Shown here: one piece after another, positions 23,339 to 36,900 of the stretch
How positions within the stretch are numbered: position 1 is the stretch's first letter
How the letters are laid out: the number at the start of each line of letters is the position of its first letter
NCBI GenBank assembly: GCA_947846985.1
Contig: CANTUZ010000026.1
Span: 55,410,730-55,474,729 of the forward strand
Direction: 5' to 3'
Length of the DNA stretch: 64,000 nucleotides
Source of the DNA: Fratercula arctica
Lineage: Eukaryota > Chordata > Aves > Charadriiformes > Alcidae
Program-made: the position numbers and the translations under genes
The notes under the pieces: generated by a model
What the model was told of the DNA's origin: nothing
What the model saw: the letters and a program-made list of their open reading frames with translations, nothing else
Databases searched by the model: none

Positions 23339-25587
23339 CTGTAGTAGCAGTTGATGGAAAAAATCACCAAATGAGTAAAAGGTCACTTAAGAAACACAGA
23401 ATTATTATCAACATAATTTTAAAAACTGCTATTTGCTTATCTGTGTGGCATGAATTTATGTTAGCATAACAAGTTATTATAGATACAGTGAGAAGAAAAA
23501 AAAGAAAGACTTTGATCCTTTTCTCATCTGTTTGAAAAACTCAAGTTGTTTTTCCTGCTAGAGCATACTGGTGCTATGAACTTGGACTACATAGTACTCA
23601 TGTCGTGTTCATTGTTGCAATTAAGAATATGCACATTATAGCTGTTGGAATGTTTTGGTTGTAATCTATACTTTCATTCTACTGTATTTTTGGCAGATCA
23701 TAAATATTGGTTAAAAAAGAAACTTAACACTTTCCAGATTTTCTAACCACGCAGGTCAAAGAGAAAAAAATTAAGTAACTGAAACACCCTGGGAAGAAAA
23801 ATATATGGATTTACAAAGTCCACGTTAAAAAAAAAAGGACAAAAAACATGAATGCATTCTTCTAACATCTTTACCAAGGTCAGGCAAATTTCTACTTTAT
23901 TTCTAAAACATTCTGCAAATCATTTCTAATTTTGAAAGTGAATAAAAAAGTAATAATATCCTATGTATCCATGTATTCCTAACGGTCATCATTTATAAAT
24001 AATGAAGTTTGCTTTACTACTGCCAAAGTAATACCAAATAAAATAAAATAAGTCTCCTCTCAGTGGTCAACTGAGTACAAAATTACATTATTTTTTCATA
24101 TCTTTATTCACAAGTGTACTGACTCAGAACTCCTTCCTAAATCTGTTGCAGATTTTTGAAAGGATAAAGTCAATCTTGAACTTGAAACAGATTTCACTTG
24201 GACACAATCTACACCGCTCTGACTTCATACTGACTTCTAGATTCCTGGAGTGCGTTTTTATTAGTAAATTAAACAGTTCCAGGAAACGTTCACAGGCACT
24301 GGAATATAAATCATGTGTTCCTGTGTTAAAATGAAATTTAGTAAAACAAACCCAAACTAGTTCACTAGATAAGCACCTATAAAATAGTTGGAGAGAGCTC
24401 TCCTTACTATGAAATGAGCTAACATACAAGCTTAATGAAAATAGTCTCACAAGTTTACACTTTGGCACCTTGAGAAAACGTTTAGAAGAAAAAAAAAACC
24501 TTGTCTAGCTAGGAATATATTCAATTAAGTTCTTGATAATAAACTCACATTTTTCAGGATTCAGCAAAATAGTTCCCTTAAAATCTCTGTTTTCTAGTGG
24601 TTTCTGATAATTTGTTTCAAGAGTTAAATATAAATGGCAATAATGAACAACTTAATAGTTATTCCATGCTCTTTTTTATCACCCGTTGCTATGATTTTGG
24701 TGATTTCTCAAATTAACTATTTTCATAACTTAAGTTTTTCTGCGGTTTTCTTGTTTTCTTTTTTTTTTTTTAATTAAATAAATTACATCATAACAATTCA
24801 GAGACAGTTCAGTGGAATGGTAGCTGTTGTTCACATTCCTAGCAAGAGCTTGGGTAGAATGTTTTGGTTTTTAGTTGCTGATATTTAGTTGCTGATATTT
24901 ACACCAGCATTATCTTTGCGGATACTGTAAGTTCGACATACTACGCTCCTACCTGTGCACGCTCCTAACGGTATGGTATCTAAGCATGTCTGTTACACCG
25001 AAGCATGCATGCAGCATGGCAGGACCTTGCACGCAGAAGCTGTTAGGATTTACAGAAATCTTATCTAAGTTTGCAATATGCATTACACATGACTTTCTGC
25101 CAAAATCAAACACTGGTATGCGAAATACTCCAGTGTTAAGCTAAAAGTGCTCTCTCCTTCCTCAAAAACAGAAGCTCACAGTATCGCATCGTCTTTTTGG
25201 CTTTGTAGGTAGAAGTGTAACTGATATAGACTTGCTGAATGATGTAGCATTCCTCTAGAAAGCTGTATTTCTGAGTCACCTCGTATTACATTTCTCACTA
25301 AAAAGGATGAAACTGATGTTGAATTTCAGTTCTAATGTAGTCATTACATATCAAGAAGGACTAATTCAGTAGGAATATAAAACAAAAGATTCCAGAGCGT
25401 GTGAAAATACTACCAGATCTTGTCTATGAAATAAAAATGACTTACCAAAAATGTTGGGCTTGGGCTTTGTTTGTTTGTTGTTTGTTTGCTTTAGCTTTTA
25501 CCATATCCTTCTTAATCAACAACAATACCGAGAAGCTATAAGCCATATGAGCAGAAGATGAGAATGTGGGAGATGGTTTACACCTAC
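23339..25587 (-). other. ADAMTS19: Intron w6-w7 (2,249 nt)
   Basis: Unique AT-rich sequence. A short tandem duplication of TTTAGTTGCTGATA lies near 24873-24902. Near the w6 side (25460-25495) is a GTTT-rich tract. No exon or transposon is seen. Confidence 0.8.
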
Positions 25588-25757
25588 CGTCATCGATGAT
25601 AGCCTGCCACTGGTGCATGTGCTTTTGATATGAAGACCTGACACTGAAAGCCTGGCACTGCCAGTCCCGGAAGGCAGGCACTCCAGCAGGACAAGAAGGA
25701 TTTTCACATACTCTGTACTGCATCACGGGACCATGACACTCTCCTTCAAGGCCTGAA
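25588..25757 (-). CDS. ADAMTS19: ADAMTS19 exon w6: end of first TSR and start of Cys-rich domain
   Basis: This 170-nt exon has one base completing a Gly codon, then 56 codons and one final base. It finishes TSR1 with QYRVCENPSCPAG and starts the Cys-rich domain with FRDWQCQAFSVRS. The acceptor is CTTTTCTAG at 25758. A second AG four bases downstream would shift the frame into a stop within three codons, so 25757 is the right start. Donor GTAGGT. The first residues (SGLEGECHGP) differ from the human protein and the stretch before the first Cys looks one residue shorter. Confidence 0.94.
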
Positions 25758-27357
25758 CTAGAAAAGATGGCAAAAATGTCATGCTTTATTGTTGGTAATG
25801 TTTTGTCAAACTGACAGCACAGTTTATTTATGCTATATACACAAATTCAACTTAAACAGCAGATTTTTTGTTGAGACATAACATTAAGAAATCACCCACA
25901 AAAAATGAAAAGAACAGAGAAAAACAAGTTTGCTTTCTGTTTGTACTGGTTACATTACATATAAAGAGTCATGGGTGCTAAACCGTAATTTACACTTGGC
26001 CTCAAAGAAACCCTAAGACTAGTAGGAGCGTTCAGCAAGGAGAACCTCAGCTGCAGTTTTGATACAGTTCACATGATTTTTCTCTAGCTGGACTAAGCCA
26101 AAGGTGCCACTGAAAGGCAATAACACCTGCAGATTTGCTACCTCTCCTTTTTTACAAGTATGGTGTTGCGAAGTTCGGACAATGGACCAGTTTCTTGCTG
26201 GTTGCTCCAGTTCTGCTTGCAGGTCCTAATGAACAAATGCAAAAGCAGAGCAAACTGCAGAAACTGGAGCTAATTATTTGGAACTTTGCCTGGAAAATGA
26301 ATGAATAAAAGCAAAGTTAGGACATCCCTAAATTCTAGAAATAGCTTTTAGGCATACAGCTGGAAGTGGCGTTTAGATGGCAGGAAACATGAAAGCATTC
26401 TGCATATCTAAGGCTTCTGTTAAACTACTATGCTTTTGTATAGCCATATCCAATTTTTCTCACATTTCTTTATGCAAATGTCTCTTCTTTAATCCCTGTG
26501 TTGTTCCTGTCATCATTTTTTGCGCCCAATCTGTTCTGTTGTCTTTCATCTTTCTTCATTTCCCCGCTTTGTTCTATTATTTTCCTAAATCGTGTGCTCT
26601 CCTCTGCCCTGCCCTGCCCTACTCTGGTCTAGCCTAGTCTCATTTACTCTAGCCTAGTTTAGCCTTCACTACACTTGTTTTCATTCCTCAGTTGTACTTT
26701 TTTCCCACTTCTTTGCCTATTTATTCTTTTTCTCTTCGTGTACAAACGACCCATGGAAGAGAGATATGGTACTGAGTAATTAAAAGGAATGCATCTTTTA
26801 GCTGACCACTGAGATATGGTGAAACAGACTCCACTCAAGCCAATGGTAAAACTCCTTTTATGGGAGTTTGGCACAAGGTTTTGATTTTCACAAGATATGG
26901 AATCTAATGTTGTTTCCAGATAGTCTGTCTAAATGTCTGTGAAACTGGTAGAAAGATGTCTTTGTAAAAGTTGCAATTCTGTGGCTCTCCAAATGAGACA
27001 GAAGTCAATTTTCTCCAGCAAAAAACTAAAACACTAGTATTACACACTGACGCTCTGCAAGTCAAAAATTACAAATTTAATTTTCTGTTGCTTCTTCAGG
27101 TGAAGTTTAAAAAGATGGTTGTATTCTACCATTAATATTATCTAAGCTTATGACAGAAGCAGAAAAGAGAAAAAGTAGTGTTACTGTACAAAAAAACCCC
27201 TGAAATACCTATTCTCCTAAGTGTTTTTCATTGTTCATAAAAAATGAATTGCTTATATTTAGGACAACTGTATCTTAATGAGTTTCTGTACTGATAAGAT
27301 TTAAATTCTGTTTGGAAATTCTGATGAACAGCAATGGAAACCTGAAATTCTATTTAC
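25758..27357 (-). other. ADAMTS19: Intron w5-w6 (1,600 nt)
   Basis: Mostly unique. A degenerate pyrimidine-rich tract of CCCTG/TCTAG-type pentamers lies near 26594-26663. No exon or transposon is recognised. Confidence 0.8.
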
Positions 27358-27488
27358 CCAGGGCATTTGCGTTGTCGACTGCTGATTCCAGTGTTGCAAG
27401 TGCGGCTACAAGTGCTCCATGCGCTCCACTCCCCCTCCATATGCTCCACAAAAGAGGTCCGATTGATACACTCTCCAGCCTTACACCA
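27358..27488 (-). CDS. ADAMTS19: ADAMTS19 exon w5: end of disintegrin-like domain and first TSR
   Basis: This 131-nt exon has 43 codons plus 2 nt of a Gly codon. It starts [12 protein letters not shown], closing the disintegrin-like domain with an N-glycosylation sequon NRT. It then enters the central thrombospondin type 1 repeat, [12 protein letters not shown]. The WSAWS stretch is a C-mannosylation motif, and CSRTC fits the O-fucosylation site common to TSRs. Ends SSRQRKCP. Acceptor CACCTAG; donor GTAAAT. Human ADAMTS19, as I recall it, differs at several of these positions, so this is a less conserved part. Confidence 0.95.
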
Positions 27489-30400
27489 CTAGGTGAAAAT
27501 TCAGCTCTTAGGTAAATCAATCAAGCCACATGCAAAACAATTCACTGCTCCACAAGCACATGGGAAGCACAATATAAACATTTTGTTCAATACATAGTTT
27601 TCATATGTCAGACATTTTTTTCCTGTTGTTCCCCATAGTTTTTTTTCCTGTCCTAGTAAATACAACTTTTCTGTGGCTCAGTGGCCAAGGAGCAGGTGCA
27701 ACTCTTGTTGACAAGGTTCAGCACAAGTTCATTCCCAATAAAGGATGTCTCCTGGGATAGCCGGCAGGAAATGGTCCCCAGACCATGCTTTCCCCTTCAT
27801 TTGAGCCTGGGCACTGCCTAGGAAAGCCCTTTCGGGTCCAGCCCAAACCCACTGCAGGGATCATCCTCTAGCTGAACTGTATGGATGATCATAGCACATT
27901 CTTCAGGGCTGTTCTTGGGACTTGTTTGGTTCACTACTACAGTTCCCACATAACTAGCAGGAACTGCACTGTCACTGATTGTCCAGTGTCAATTTCAATG
28001 GAAGGATGTATTACAAGTAATAGAGAAAATCAGGTATTATTGACAACTTGTATTCAAAGACAGAATGGGAGCCTGAATAAACTACTGCTGAGAAATTCAA
28101 GAGAATTTCTGGCATTTATTTAAATAATAATATTCACCTCAATAATCTCGTATGCATATATCGTTTCTCAGGACAACTGCAATTTCTCACTCAAAAACTG
28201 TCCAATCGCTATTGTTATGCTCTGTAACCTATGTCCATACCTGGTATAAATCATTATAACTCCGCAGAAACTAGTACTTTATCAGCTTATACTGGCTGAA
28301 TATCTGTCCCACGTATCATGAAATTTCAGCAACTGCAAAGCAGTACGGCTACAAGTAGACAATGAACACTTAACAGAATCACAGAATCACAGAACGGTGG
28401 GGGTTGGAAGGGACCTCTGGAGATCATCTAGTCCAACCCCCCTGCCAGAGCAGGGTCACCTAGAGCAGGCTGCACAGGAATGTGTCCAGGTGGGTTTTGA
28501 ATGTCTCCAGAGACGGAGACTCCACCACCTCTCTGGGCAGCCTGTTCCAGTGCTCTGCCACCCTCAAAGCAAAGAAGTTCCTCCTCATGTTTAGATGGAA
28601 CCTCCTATGTCTAAGTTTGTGCCCATTACCCCTTGTCCTGTCACTGGGCACCACTGAAAAGAGCCTGGCCCCATCCTCCTGACACCCACCCTTTAAGTAT
28701 TTATAAGCGCTGATAAGGTGCCCCCTCAGTTGTCTTTTTTCCAGACTAAAAAGACCCAAGTCCCTCAGCCTTTCAAATGACTTAATGTCATTAACATCAG
28801 TAATTTAACCCATTTCTCTTTGCACTCTGAATTATTGGTGAATTATTGTAAATGCTTTTGTCACTTTTAGAATGCACTTCCATTGCTTGCAGTGTCTGTG
28901 CTAAATCCTTGTCTGGTGATCTTAAACTTCATCTGCAGTTTCAAACTGGTCTTCAGTGATTAACTGACCTTAATTTTCTCTCTTAAATCATAGTATTATA
29001 ATAATGGAATAATTATACCACCTTTGAAAAGTCTTCACATAGGATGGTTCCATCATTACATTGCATTTGCAATCAGAAACTACAAATTTTGTAAATGCTC
29101 TTGGATATTTCAGACCAAAAATGCTCATACTTATTTAAAGATGTTCCTTCAGACATAATAGGCAAAATTGATTTTTCTCTAGAGATAGCATCTGCATTAT
29201 GTAGACTCTGAGAAATGCTCATAAATCCTTGCCTTAAAAAACAACCATGTTGGACAGGCTATGCAAATGACATTTCCATCACTTCCTAAGATTCTAAGAG
29301 GCGCACAACATAACACTACTCCATCTCTACAATATAAGTAAAATAAAACAAAGCCAGTGATTTGTGTAACCTGAAGCTCGTCTTGGACAGATAATAAAGT
29401 AAAGAAGAATAATCCCTTCTAATCCTCTGAGATGTTTCAGTGATGTCTGCTTAGTTTTTTAGTGCTAGGCATAAATATGGGATCTCTGTAGCCTGGCACA
29501 AGGCTCAATGAGCAGTTCTAACTAGAATCGGTACTTTGTCTCACCCTTACTAATTGTTTACTCTCTCCTAGCTAAGCTCCACAATAAAAAGAACGGTGTT
29601 ACCTTCCTCATTGGACTTTCCCAGGACCCATGTCACTACCATATCATAATGCTCCCACAAGTATAAAGTTAGAATGAGTCCTCTGCAATGAGTTGCAATT
29701 ATCACCTTTTGCCAAGTGAGACATTAATATACAAAATGCACCCTAATTTTGGGTGCCCAGTTCATGATGGCGATGGGTTTACAATGAAAACTTCTGGGTA
29801 GTCTTAGTAAGAGGTGCCGCTTTTTTATTCCACACCACAGGCACGCCAGTCTCAACATAAAGAGTGCGACATCGAACAAAACAACGTCCCTGACTCACCA
29901 GGCATTGACTTAAGACAGAGTATCAACTACACACATTTACCAGAATCAAAAGATCGCAGCAAATGTCATATTTTAGAGATGCAAAAATGAATAAAGCCTG
30001 TTTTTCCATTAGTATGTAAAATGATATTACCTGAACATTTTATCTTACTCAATTGATTTGTTTACTTTTTTAGGGGAATGATGACAGTGCTGATGAATGC
30101 AATATGATTCAAAGCACAAATCACTCCTGTGGGAGACTGCTGTCAGCACAGTATCATGAAAATGCCAAGATATATGCATGTTCCTGCTCTGTTATCTATT
30201 TGAGGTTATTTATCTTCATTTACAGTTATATACACAGATGACAGAGATTATTCAAACAGGAAAGCTCTTGAAGGACGTTTAATGTTAAGTCTGACTTCAG
30301 GTGACCACTTAATTTCTCTTTGATGGCATGCTTTTAATGACATTTATCACTCTCCTACATGCACTGACACTATAAACATGTCTTTACAAAGCTCATCCTG

Positions 30401-30823
30401 AAAAGTTTTATCACAAATCTGTGTTGATTCCTTCTATGAGACTATTTTTAAATCTTAACTTATAATTGAGAACTTTGTATCTTTGAAAGCTTATGTTTCT
30501 GTTTAGAGTAAGCAGTGCAACAGTGGCATTCCATTCATAAAAAGGATTCAAAACCAGAACTAATTTGAAATAAAACAGTGTAGGCATTAAAACATGGCTT
30601 TGCTAGCTTTTTTTTTAAATTCAGTGTTTTTAGGGAAGTGTACTTTTTATCATCTTTGTATTACATAACGTATAACATACAATACATTTAACTATATATG
30701 TGTGATTTATATGAAAATTGAGGCAAGCAATAGCTTTAAACAAGTGCAAAAACCTATTCAGTTTGTTTCATTGGTTGTCAGGTGTTCAATATAATTTATA
30801 TTGCTTTTCCACCAGAAACATAC
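27489..30823 (-). other. ADAMTS19: Intron w4-w5 (3,335 nt)
   Basis: Contains one minus-strand CR1 copy (28375-28774). The remaining 2.9 kb is unique AT-rich sequence. Confidence 0.82.
28375..28774 (-). mobile_element. CR1 LINE 3' end
   Basis: It starts with two AGAATCAC repeats and GGGGTTGGAAGGGACCTC, and the minus strand encodes [20 protein letters not shown] and [20 protein letters not shown]. The single frame 28460-28759 is still open for about 99 codons, suggesting a younger copy than the others, but it is only the last part of ORF2. The inner border is approximate. Confidence 0.93.
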
Positions 30824-30925
30824 CTTTCCAGTGTCACAGTCTGTTCCATCCATTGGTGGATCCAGTTTAGTTTTGCATTCCTTGTCGCTTTCCACTTTAC
30901 ACCACAACCCAGTGCAAATGACATG
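30824..30925 (-). CDS. ADAMTS19: ADAMTS19 exon w4: disintegrin-like domain
   Basis: Exactly 34 codons (102 nt, phase 0 to 0), from HVICTGLWCKVESD to MDGTDCDTGK. The spacing of cysteines in CTGLWC, KECKTK and GTDC is that of the ADAMTS disintegrin-like domain. Acceptor TTTTCAG and donor GTATGT are both good. Because both ends are phase 0, skipping this exon would keep the frame but remove about half of the domain's cysteines. The intron after w3 is 7.6 kb and the one before w5 is 3.3 kb. Confidence 0.96.
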
Positions 30926-33900
30926 CTGAAAACCAAACACACAGGTCAGCACAAAATTTTATGCAAAATTAGTTTCTGCATGCAATCCACGGATGTTGTC
31001 ATAAAGTTAGCGGTTTGATGGTAGCGAATTATGTTTAACTACAGGTTAAAGAGGCACAAAACCTAAAGTGGGCAGATTCTGCTTAGACTTTTACTGATCA
31101 TGGACGCATGGAACACGTCAAGCTGGGGTGTTGACAGAGAGGGGGGAGAACCCTCTCAGTCTAACCCTAGGGGTCATGGTCTTTGCATACAGCAGATCTG
31201 ACAAAGCACATAGGGACAACTTTGCCCCATGATGTGAAGTGGCCACCGCACAGATGCACTCCCCTAGAGACTGGAAGAGGTGTGAGCTTTCTGAGAATTA
31301 TTTTTAAAATTAATCATATTTTTACTCCTTTTATGTAGTGCTTATTCATTTTATGTGAAAGGGAGAAAAACAGCACTGTCACTAGCAACAAAAAACAAGG
31401 TTTTAACATTATTCCATTTCTATATACAGGGACTAACAAGTCTGTGCAGCTACACAGAACTATATTCACAGGAGTTTTGTAAAAATGTCTTTGTAAGAAA
31501 CTTTGAGGCTTCTCTAGGACTTCCAAATCCCCCTTGTTCATACCATCTGAACAACTGCTGCTATCATATGCTCTTCCAACGATTCATAACTTCTCAAGAA
31601 TTCACTCTTTCCTCTAGAAATATCTCAAAAAGCAATCAAACCTGATATCCACAAAGTAAACTGATGTATCAGGATGAAATATTTTGGCTGGGAAGGAGAA
31701 GGGAGATGAGAGGTTTACTAGTCAGTAGCAAATTTTAGAGATGGAAAGCAAAGCTGCTTATTCTGTCCCTCTTAAGCATCAGAGTAAGATGGTTTTACCT
31801 TCTTCAAAGGGAAGTACAGCCTTGAAGTATGCTGCCTCACCTGTCCCCATATTTCCTCAGCAGTTTTCCCTATTTTCCTCTAAAAAGTCTTCCTCCTCCC
31901 ATGGTTCCCAGTCATGACTTCATTTTCCTTGCTGTCTTACTCCCCTCCTTACCGGTAAAGCAGGTGGAAGTGAACAGAGCGCATGTGGGGCTCAATTGTG
32001 GCCTGAATGTTCTTGCATGTGCAGACCCCAAATAGGTGTAGTACCCCCAAAGATGGGAAAGAAGGATCAGAAGAGGGGAATGGGTTGCAGGGAGGATAAC
32101 AGATAAAGATCAGCTGTTTTTCTGAAACCAGAGTTGCCAGAAGACATGATTTTTCTGACTGAAATGATTTGTTGCATCGGTAAACCCAGTAAGAGTCTCT
32201 GTGCCTTTTACACTATGCATGAAAAATGTGTGATAAATCTTATGCTACCTTGAAAAAAGTCTTATGGCACAGGAAACATAATTCAACAAAAGATTGTGTC
32301 TGAACCAAGGAACAGGACATTTCCAGTGGGAGTCTTACATGTGAAAATCCCTCTAGCACTAGCTTTCAAAAAAAGTCAAAGGTTGTAGAGGTCTGAAGCA
32401 TTGCACAAAAACAAGAGACAGGATGGCAGCAGTCGGACTCACTCCTGATTCATCCCATAACAGTTTTGTGCTAAAGCTGAACTAAAAAGAGAGAGTTAGC
32501 CAACGCACACCCTAAAACAGAGCTGCAGAACTCCTATCCTGTTCCTGGATAATTTTAACAAGCATTTTTCAAGTATCAAACTGTAATTTCTGTTCTGGTT
32601 CAACGCAGAAAGAGAATTTATTCCTCTGCATCAGTTTTAGAAAACCACGTAGATGAGACAGAGTATCAGATATTCATGACAAAGTGCTTCCATACCAACT
32701 ATGGCATGATAGACAAAAACGACAGAGTTGTTGGAACAACTCCACAAAAATATGTGCTAATTTAATGTTCCTAATTCAAATATTTTTTTTTTCATATCCA
32801 TAAATCTTCATTTGTCAATGACTACATTTGAGGAAAAGCTATCCAGGTTTTCAAAAAATAAAGTAAAATTTTCCTTTATGTCACCACATTTTAATGTTCT
32901 CCTTTTTTTTTTTTTTTTTCCTAAATACTTTTATCTTGTGCTTAACTTCACTAGCATATTACTATGAAATGGCTGAGAACAATCTTACTGTTCGTTATAA
33001 ATCAGGAAACAATTCTTCTAAACTTAGGAAGACATGAAGTCAGAGTGACATGGACTGGGGTGTATGAACACACAGATGCACTTGAGCTGTGTAAAGTAAA
33101 TCAAGCAAATCAAATCAAGACGCTTGACTCACTAATATGCTTTGTATACATCTGCATGTTTCTTCAAATACTTGTATACCACCTCCTTATGAACCACGAA
33201 CCTAATTTCCCCAGCTAGAAACATCTTTGAGCCTGAAGTGAACTGTACTCTGAAAACACTCACCAAACACTCACTTCACCATTTTTTAAAACAAGCATTC
33301 AATGTTACTATAAGATTCCATCGCAGACTCTGAGATTCCCCAAACCCAACAAAATGCAGATATGGAATTATTAAAATTGACGGATGACTTTTAAGTGTTT
33401 TTCTGGGCTTTCCATTTCAGTCAAATCACAAATAGTTTCTTCAGTTACTCTTCAGATTGTACTTCTGCTGTAGAAGTAAGAGAAATGGATATTACTGTCA
33501 CTATTTAACTTTTGACATTTGGGGATTTCTGCACGTGGCTGGGGAAAAAACTGTATGCAAAACTTGTTTTTTTCCTTAGTAACCTGCAATGCTGCAGATC
33601 AGGACTGATTTGAAAACTAACAAAAAACTGAAGGCCAGTGTCAATATTACAGACACTCCAAAATCAGAGCACAAACTTCTAAACCAGAAATTTTCTCCTC
33701 TGGGGAGAAATTTTAATTCAGTCACAATCAGGACAGCTAAGTTAATGTTCACAGAGATTTACTAGTTATCTATCATAAACACAGTCCAACAGTCATTACA
33801 GCCAAGGGGAGTAAGACTTTTAACTAGTCAAGGGAAGAAGAGTTATTGGAGATTATATACTGATCCTAGTGACAACAGACTATTAACAATCTGTAATATA

Positions 33901-36900
33901 TTTAATTGTGTGCACACTGGAAAACAAAATGTTTCCAAGCACACACAAAGGATTTTTTTTTTCTGAAAGATCTTTTTAATCCTGAGTTTTTAACAGCAAA
34001 ATCCAATGTGAAACTCACAATGTACTAGAGAAATAGCAGAGGTCATGCCATCTTTTTGTTTTTTGGTTTTTTTTTTGTTTTGTTTTGTTTTGTTTTTTTT
34101 TAATGAAAAGAGTGAGGCAGGCCTGTCTGCATCAGAAGGATGCTTTTCCAATCATATATGCATCTGGAAAGAAGGTCCAATTGAGAGGAAAGACCAGAGA
34201 CAAAAGGAGCATTTCAGAACTGTATTTGTGTAAAGTCAAGATTGTTTAAAGTGTGGTGGTGGAGATGAGGACAGATATTCCACCAGGGCTATAATATTTC
34301 CATGACTTACTTTCTTTTCATTGTGATCTGTCCCTGAAATGCCTTAAAAATCACCATGAAATATAACCAGTCTCCTACTTCTTTGCAAAGATCACAGCTG
34401 TGTTATGACAAGAATTGTTTTAGTGGAACTGACTAGATAGCATTCACATCCTGGACTTTAATCTTAAAAGCCACCATTTAATAGTTCAACAATTATATTC
34501 AATTGTCGAGTTCTAAAATCACATTTAATCATCAAGAACTACTTCTGGGCCATGATCTCACTATCTGTTACGTGAAACAATGTTAGGGCCTAATTGATTC
34601 TTGTGTGATACATCATAGGCATAAAAGCAAACTTGGCTCCCTTACAAGATAAGCATGGCGACATGGTATAAATCTTGTACTCTGAGATCCACTCACACTT
34701 TTCTCAGGCTCTATAAATTTTGCTTAGGGTATGAGCAAAAAAGTCTTTGAAATAAAGATTAAAAGGAAAAAAATAAAGTCTGGACACCATTCATGAAAGA
34801 GGAGTGGGAGAGGCTGACTTTGGAAAATACAGGAGTAGGCCCTCAATGGTCCTTCAGTCCTTTGCTTTAGCCATTAAATCATGAAGAGGAATTCCTGATA
34901 CCAAGGGAAAATCATTGGCATCTGCAGTGTTTCTCAGAGGCAACCATGTAATATGACTGCAAATTATGCCAAAGTGCTGCTCAGTAATAACATTTGTAGA
35001 AAATTACATCTCAGCAGAAATGCATTTTTGATTGTACCGCTGATAGATTATTTTTAGATCATTAAGAAAATCATTTTCCGTCATTACTCAATTGTTTTCT
35101 TAGTCAAATAGCTGATATATTTGAAACATACTTGCTTGATATAAGAGACTGCATGGAAGTCTGGTCATCAAACTATCTTCCAGTCACAAAAAATGTAAGA
35201 CTCTGATATAGCTCATAATTTATCTTTTACATAGTTACAGTTATGAACTGTTCAGCAAGTAGAATGTATCCAAGAAATCCTGGGCTATAAATTGTTGGAT
35301 TTACTGAAGTTTAAACGACCCTTCAAGGAGTATGTTTCTCTCTCATTTCCTGGCTTGTGGACAACAACTGTAACCACAGTAAACTGCCAGTTATTGGCAG
35401 AGTAGAAGAGAGTATACAGAGATAAAAGAAAGTAGTTTGGATTTCATGGAAAAATCAGTGGTTGCCAATGTATAATAAAATAATTATTTTAATAAATTAA
35501 TACTGCAATTAATGAAATACTGTACTGAATTTAGAAGATTCTTCTAAATGCTGACTTCTCTAATGGCAGCCACAGTAATATGCACGATCAACTCAGTGAA
35601 CTTTGAATAACCTTCATAATATGTAAAATGCAATTATTTTGTAGGTTAAATTCAACTTATTTGCTATTTCCATGGAACACCTTTGTATTTCAGAGGGAGA
35701 TGATAACATTAGTTACTAACAGCAGTTTGCAGTTAGACAATGTTGTTGCACAGTCCATGTACGAGAACACATGAAGAATCTCTGGAAAGTTTATATAGCT
35801 TGATTCCAGCCCAATTTAAACTGCAACATCTTTTTTCTTTCCTTCTCTTCATACGTAGGAGAAACATATGTAGAAGCAGGACAGCTTTCTTATCCTTTGG
35901 GCTGTGCTCTATCCATTGCTGCGAGTTTCCTCTTCACTGTAGAAATCTTACTTATTTGGACTAGGATATTGTAAACTTCCTTTAACAGAAGAGCTAAATT
36001 TAAGACAAACAGCAGGGAACAAAAGAAGGAGATCTGAATACAGTGCCTAAGCTTGCTGTAATTAGTTCTTCAGGTCCACAGACCGAGGATCAAATTTCTT
36101 GGATTTTTCTGTTGCGGGGAAGGTGGAAGTGTAAATTTTGCTTCCAGACAGAAGAAGACAGAGGAAAATCAACAAAGTGCCTTACGGAGGTTGGCAGTGG
36201 AGCTTCTGCCTCAGTGCCATCAGCAGATTTTCTCAGTTCTGTCCTTAGTGTCTTTTATTAATTTTTATGTAATTTCTAGTAGGCCCAAAGCTCTTAAAGA
36301 TGCATTACAAAAATGTTGTGGTTCAGTATTTGCTTATATGATTTCTGGTTCAGAGGACTTTGGTGCAACTGTAGAAGGCTCTTCCCCTTGCTCTCTTCTC
36401 AGAAACTGTTACCATATTCTCTTTTTCTTACTGTTAAAACCATAATGTTATCAAGGAACAGACTTTGTTTATAAAGAAAACCGAAAATAAAATTGCAGCT
36501 TCTGGGAAAAAAAGAATAGTTGAAAAGACAACTCGTCTTTTGTATTGTCTTGCATCACTACTAGGTTCTTTCTTCAAAGCAAGCCCGCATTTAAGTTGCG
36601 ACAGTATCTTAATGGTAATGTTTAAGAGGGATTTTCCTAAACTAACCATTTTAATAAAAAGTAATGATCCAGTAAGTGGGAAAAAAAGGCTGATAAGTGA
36701 TTTAGCTGAAATGTGTCCTCTTACATATAAAATGTCAGAAAAGGAGAAAATGACTGAAGATGATTAGAAACTAGGTACCAGTAGCCAGAGCCTAAGTACT
36801 CTCTGCGTAAACAGCTGAACACTACCAGGGTAGCACTAACTTAATTTAACTTCCTAAAATTTCTAAAATAATAATGAAAGCCAAAGAAACCTTGGAGTCA

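Noticed and set aside
36465..36767. 100-codon plus-strand ORF
   Set aside because: Low-complexity Lys/Ser-rich reading of AT-rich intron; no family match.
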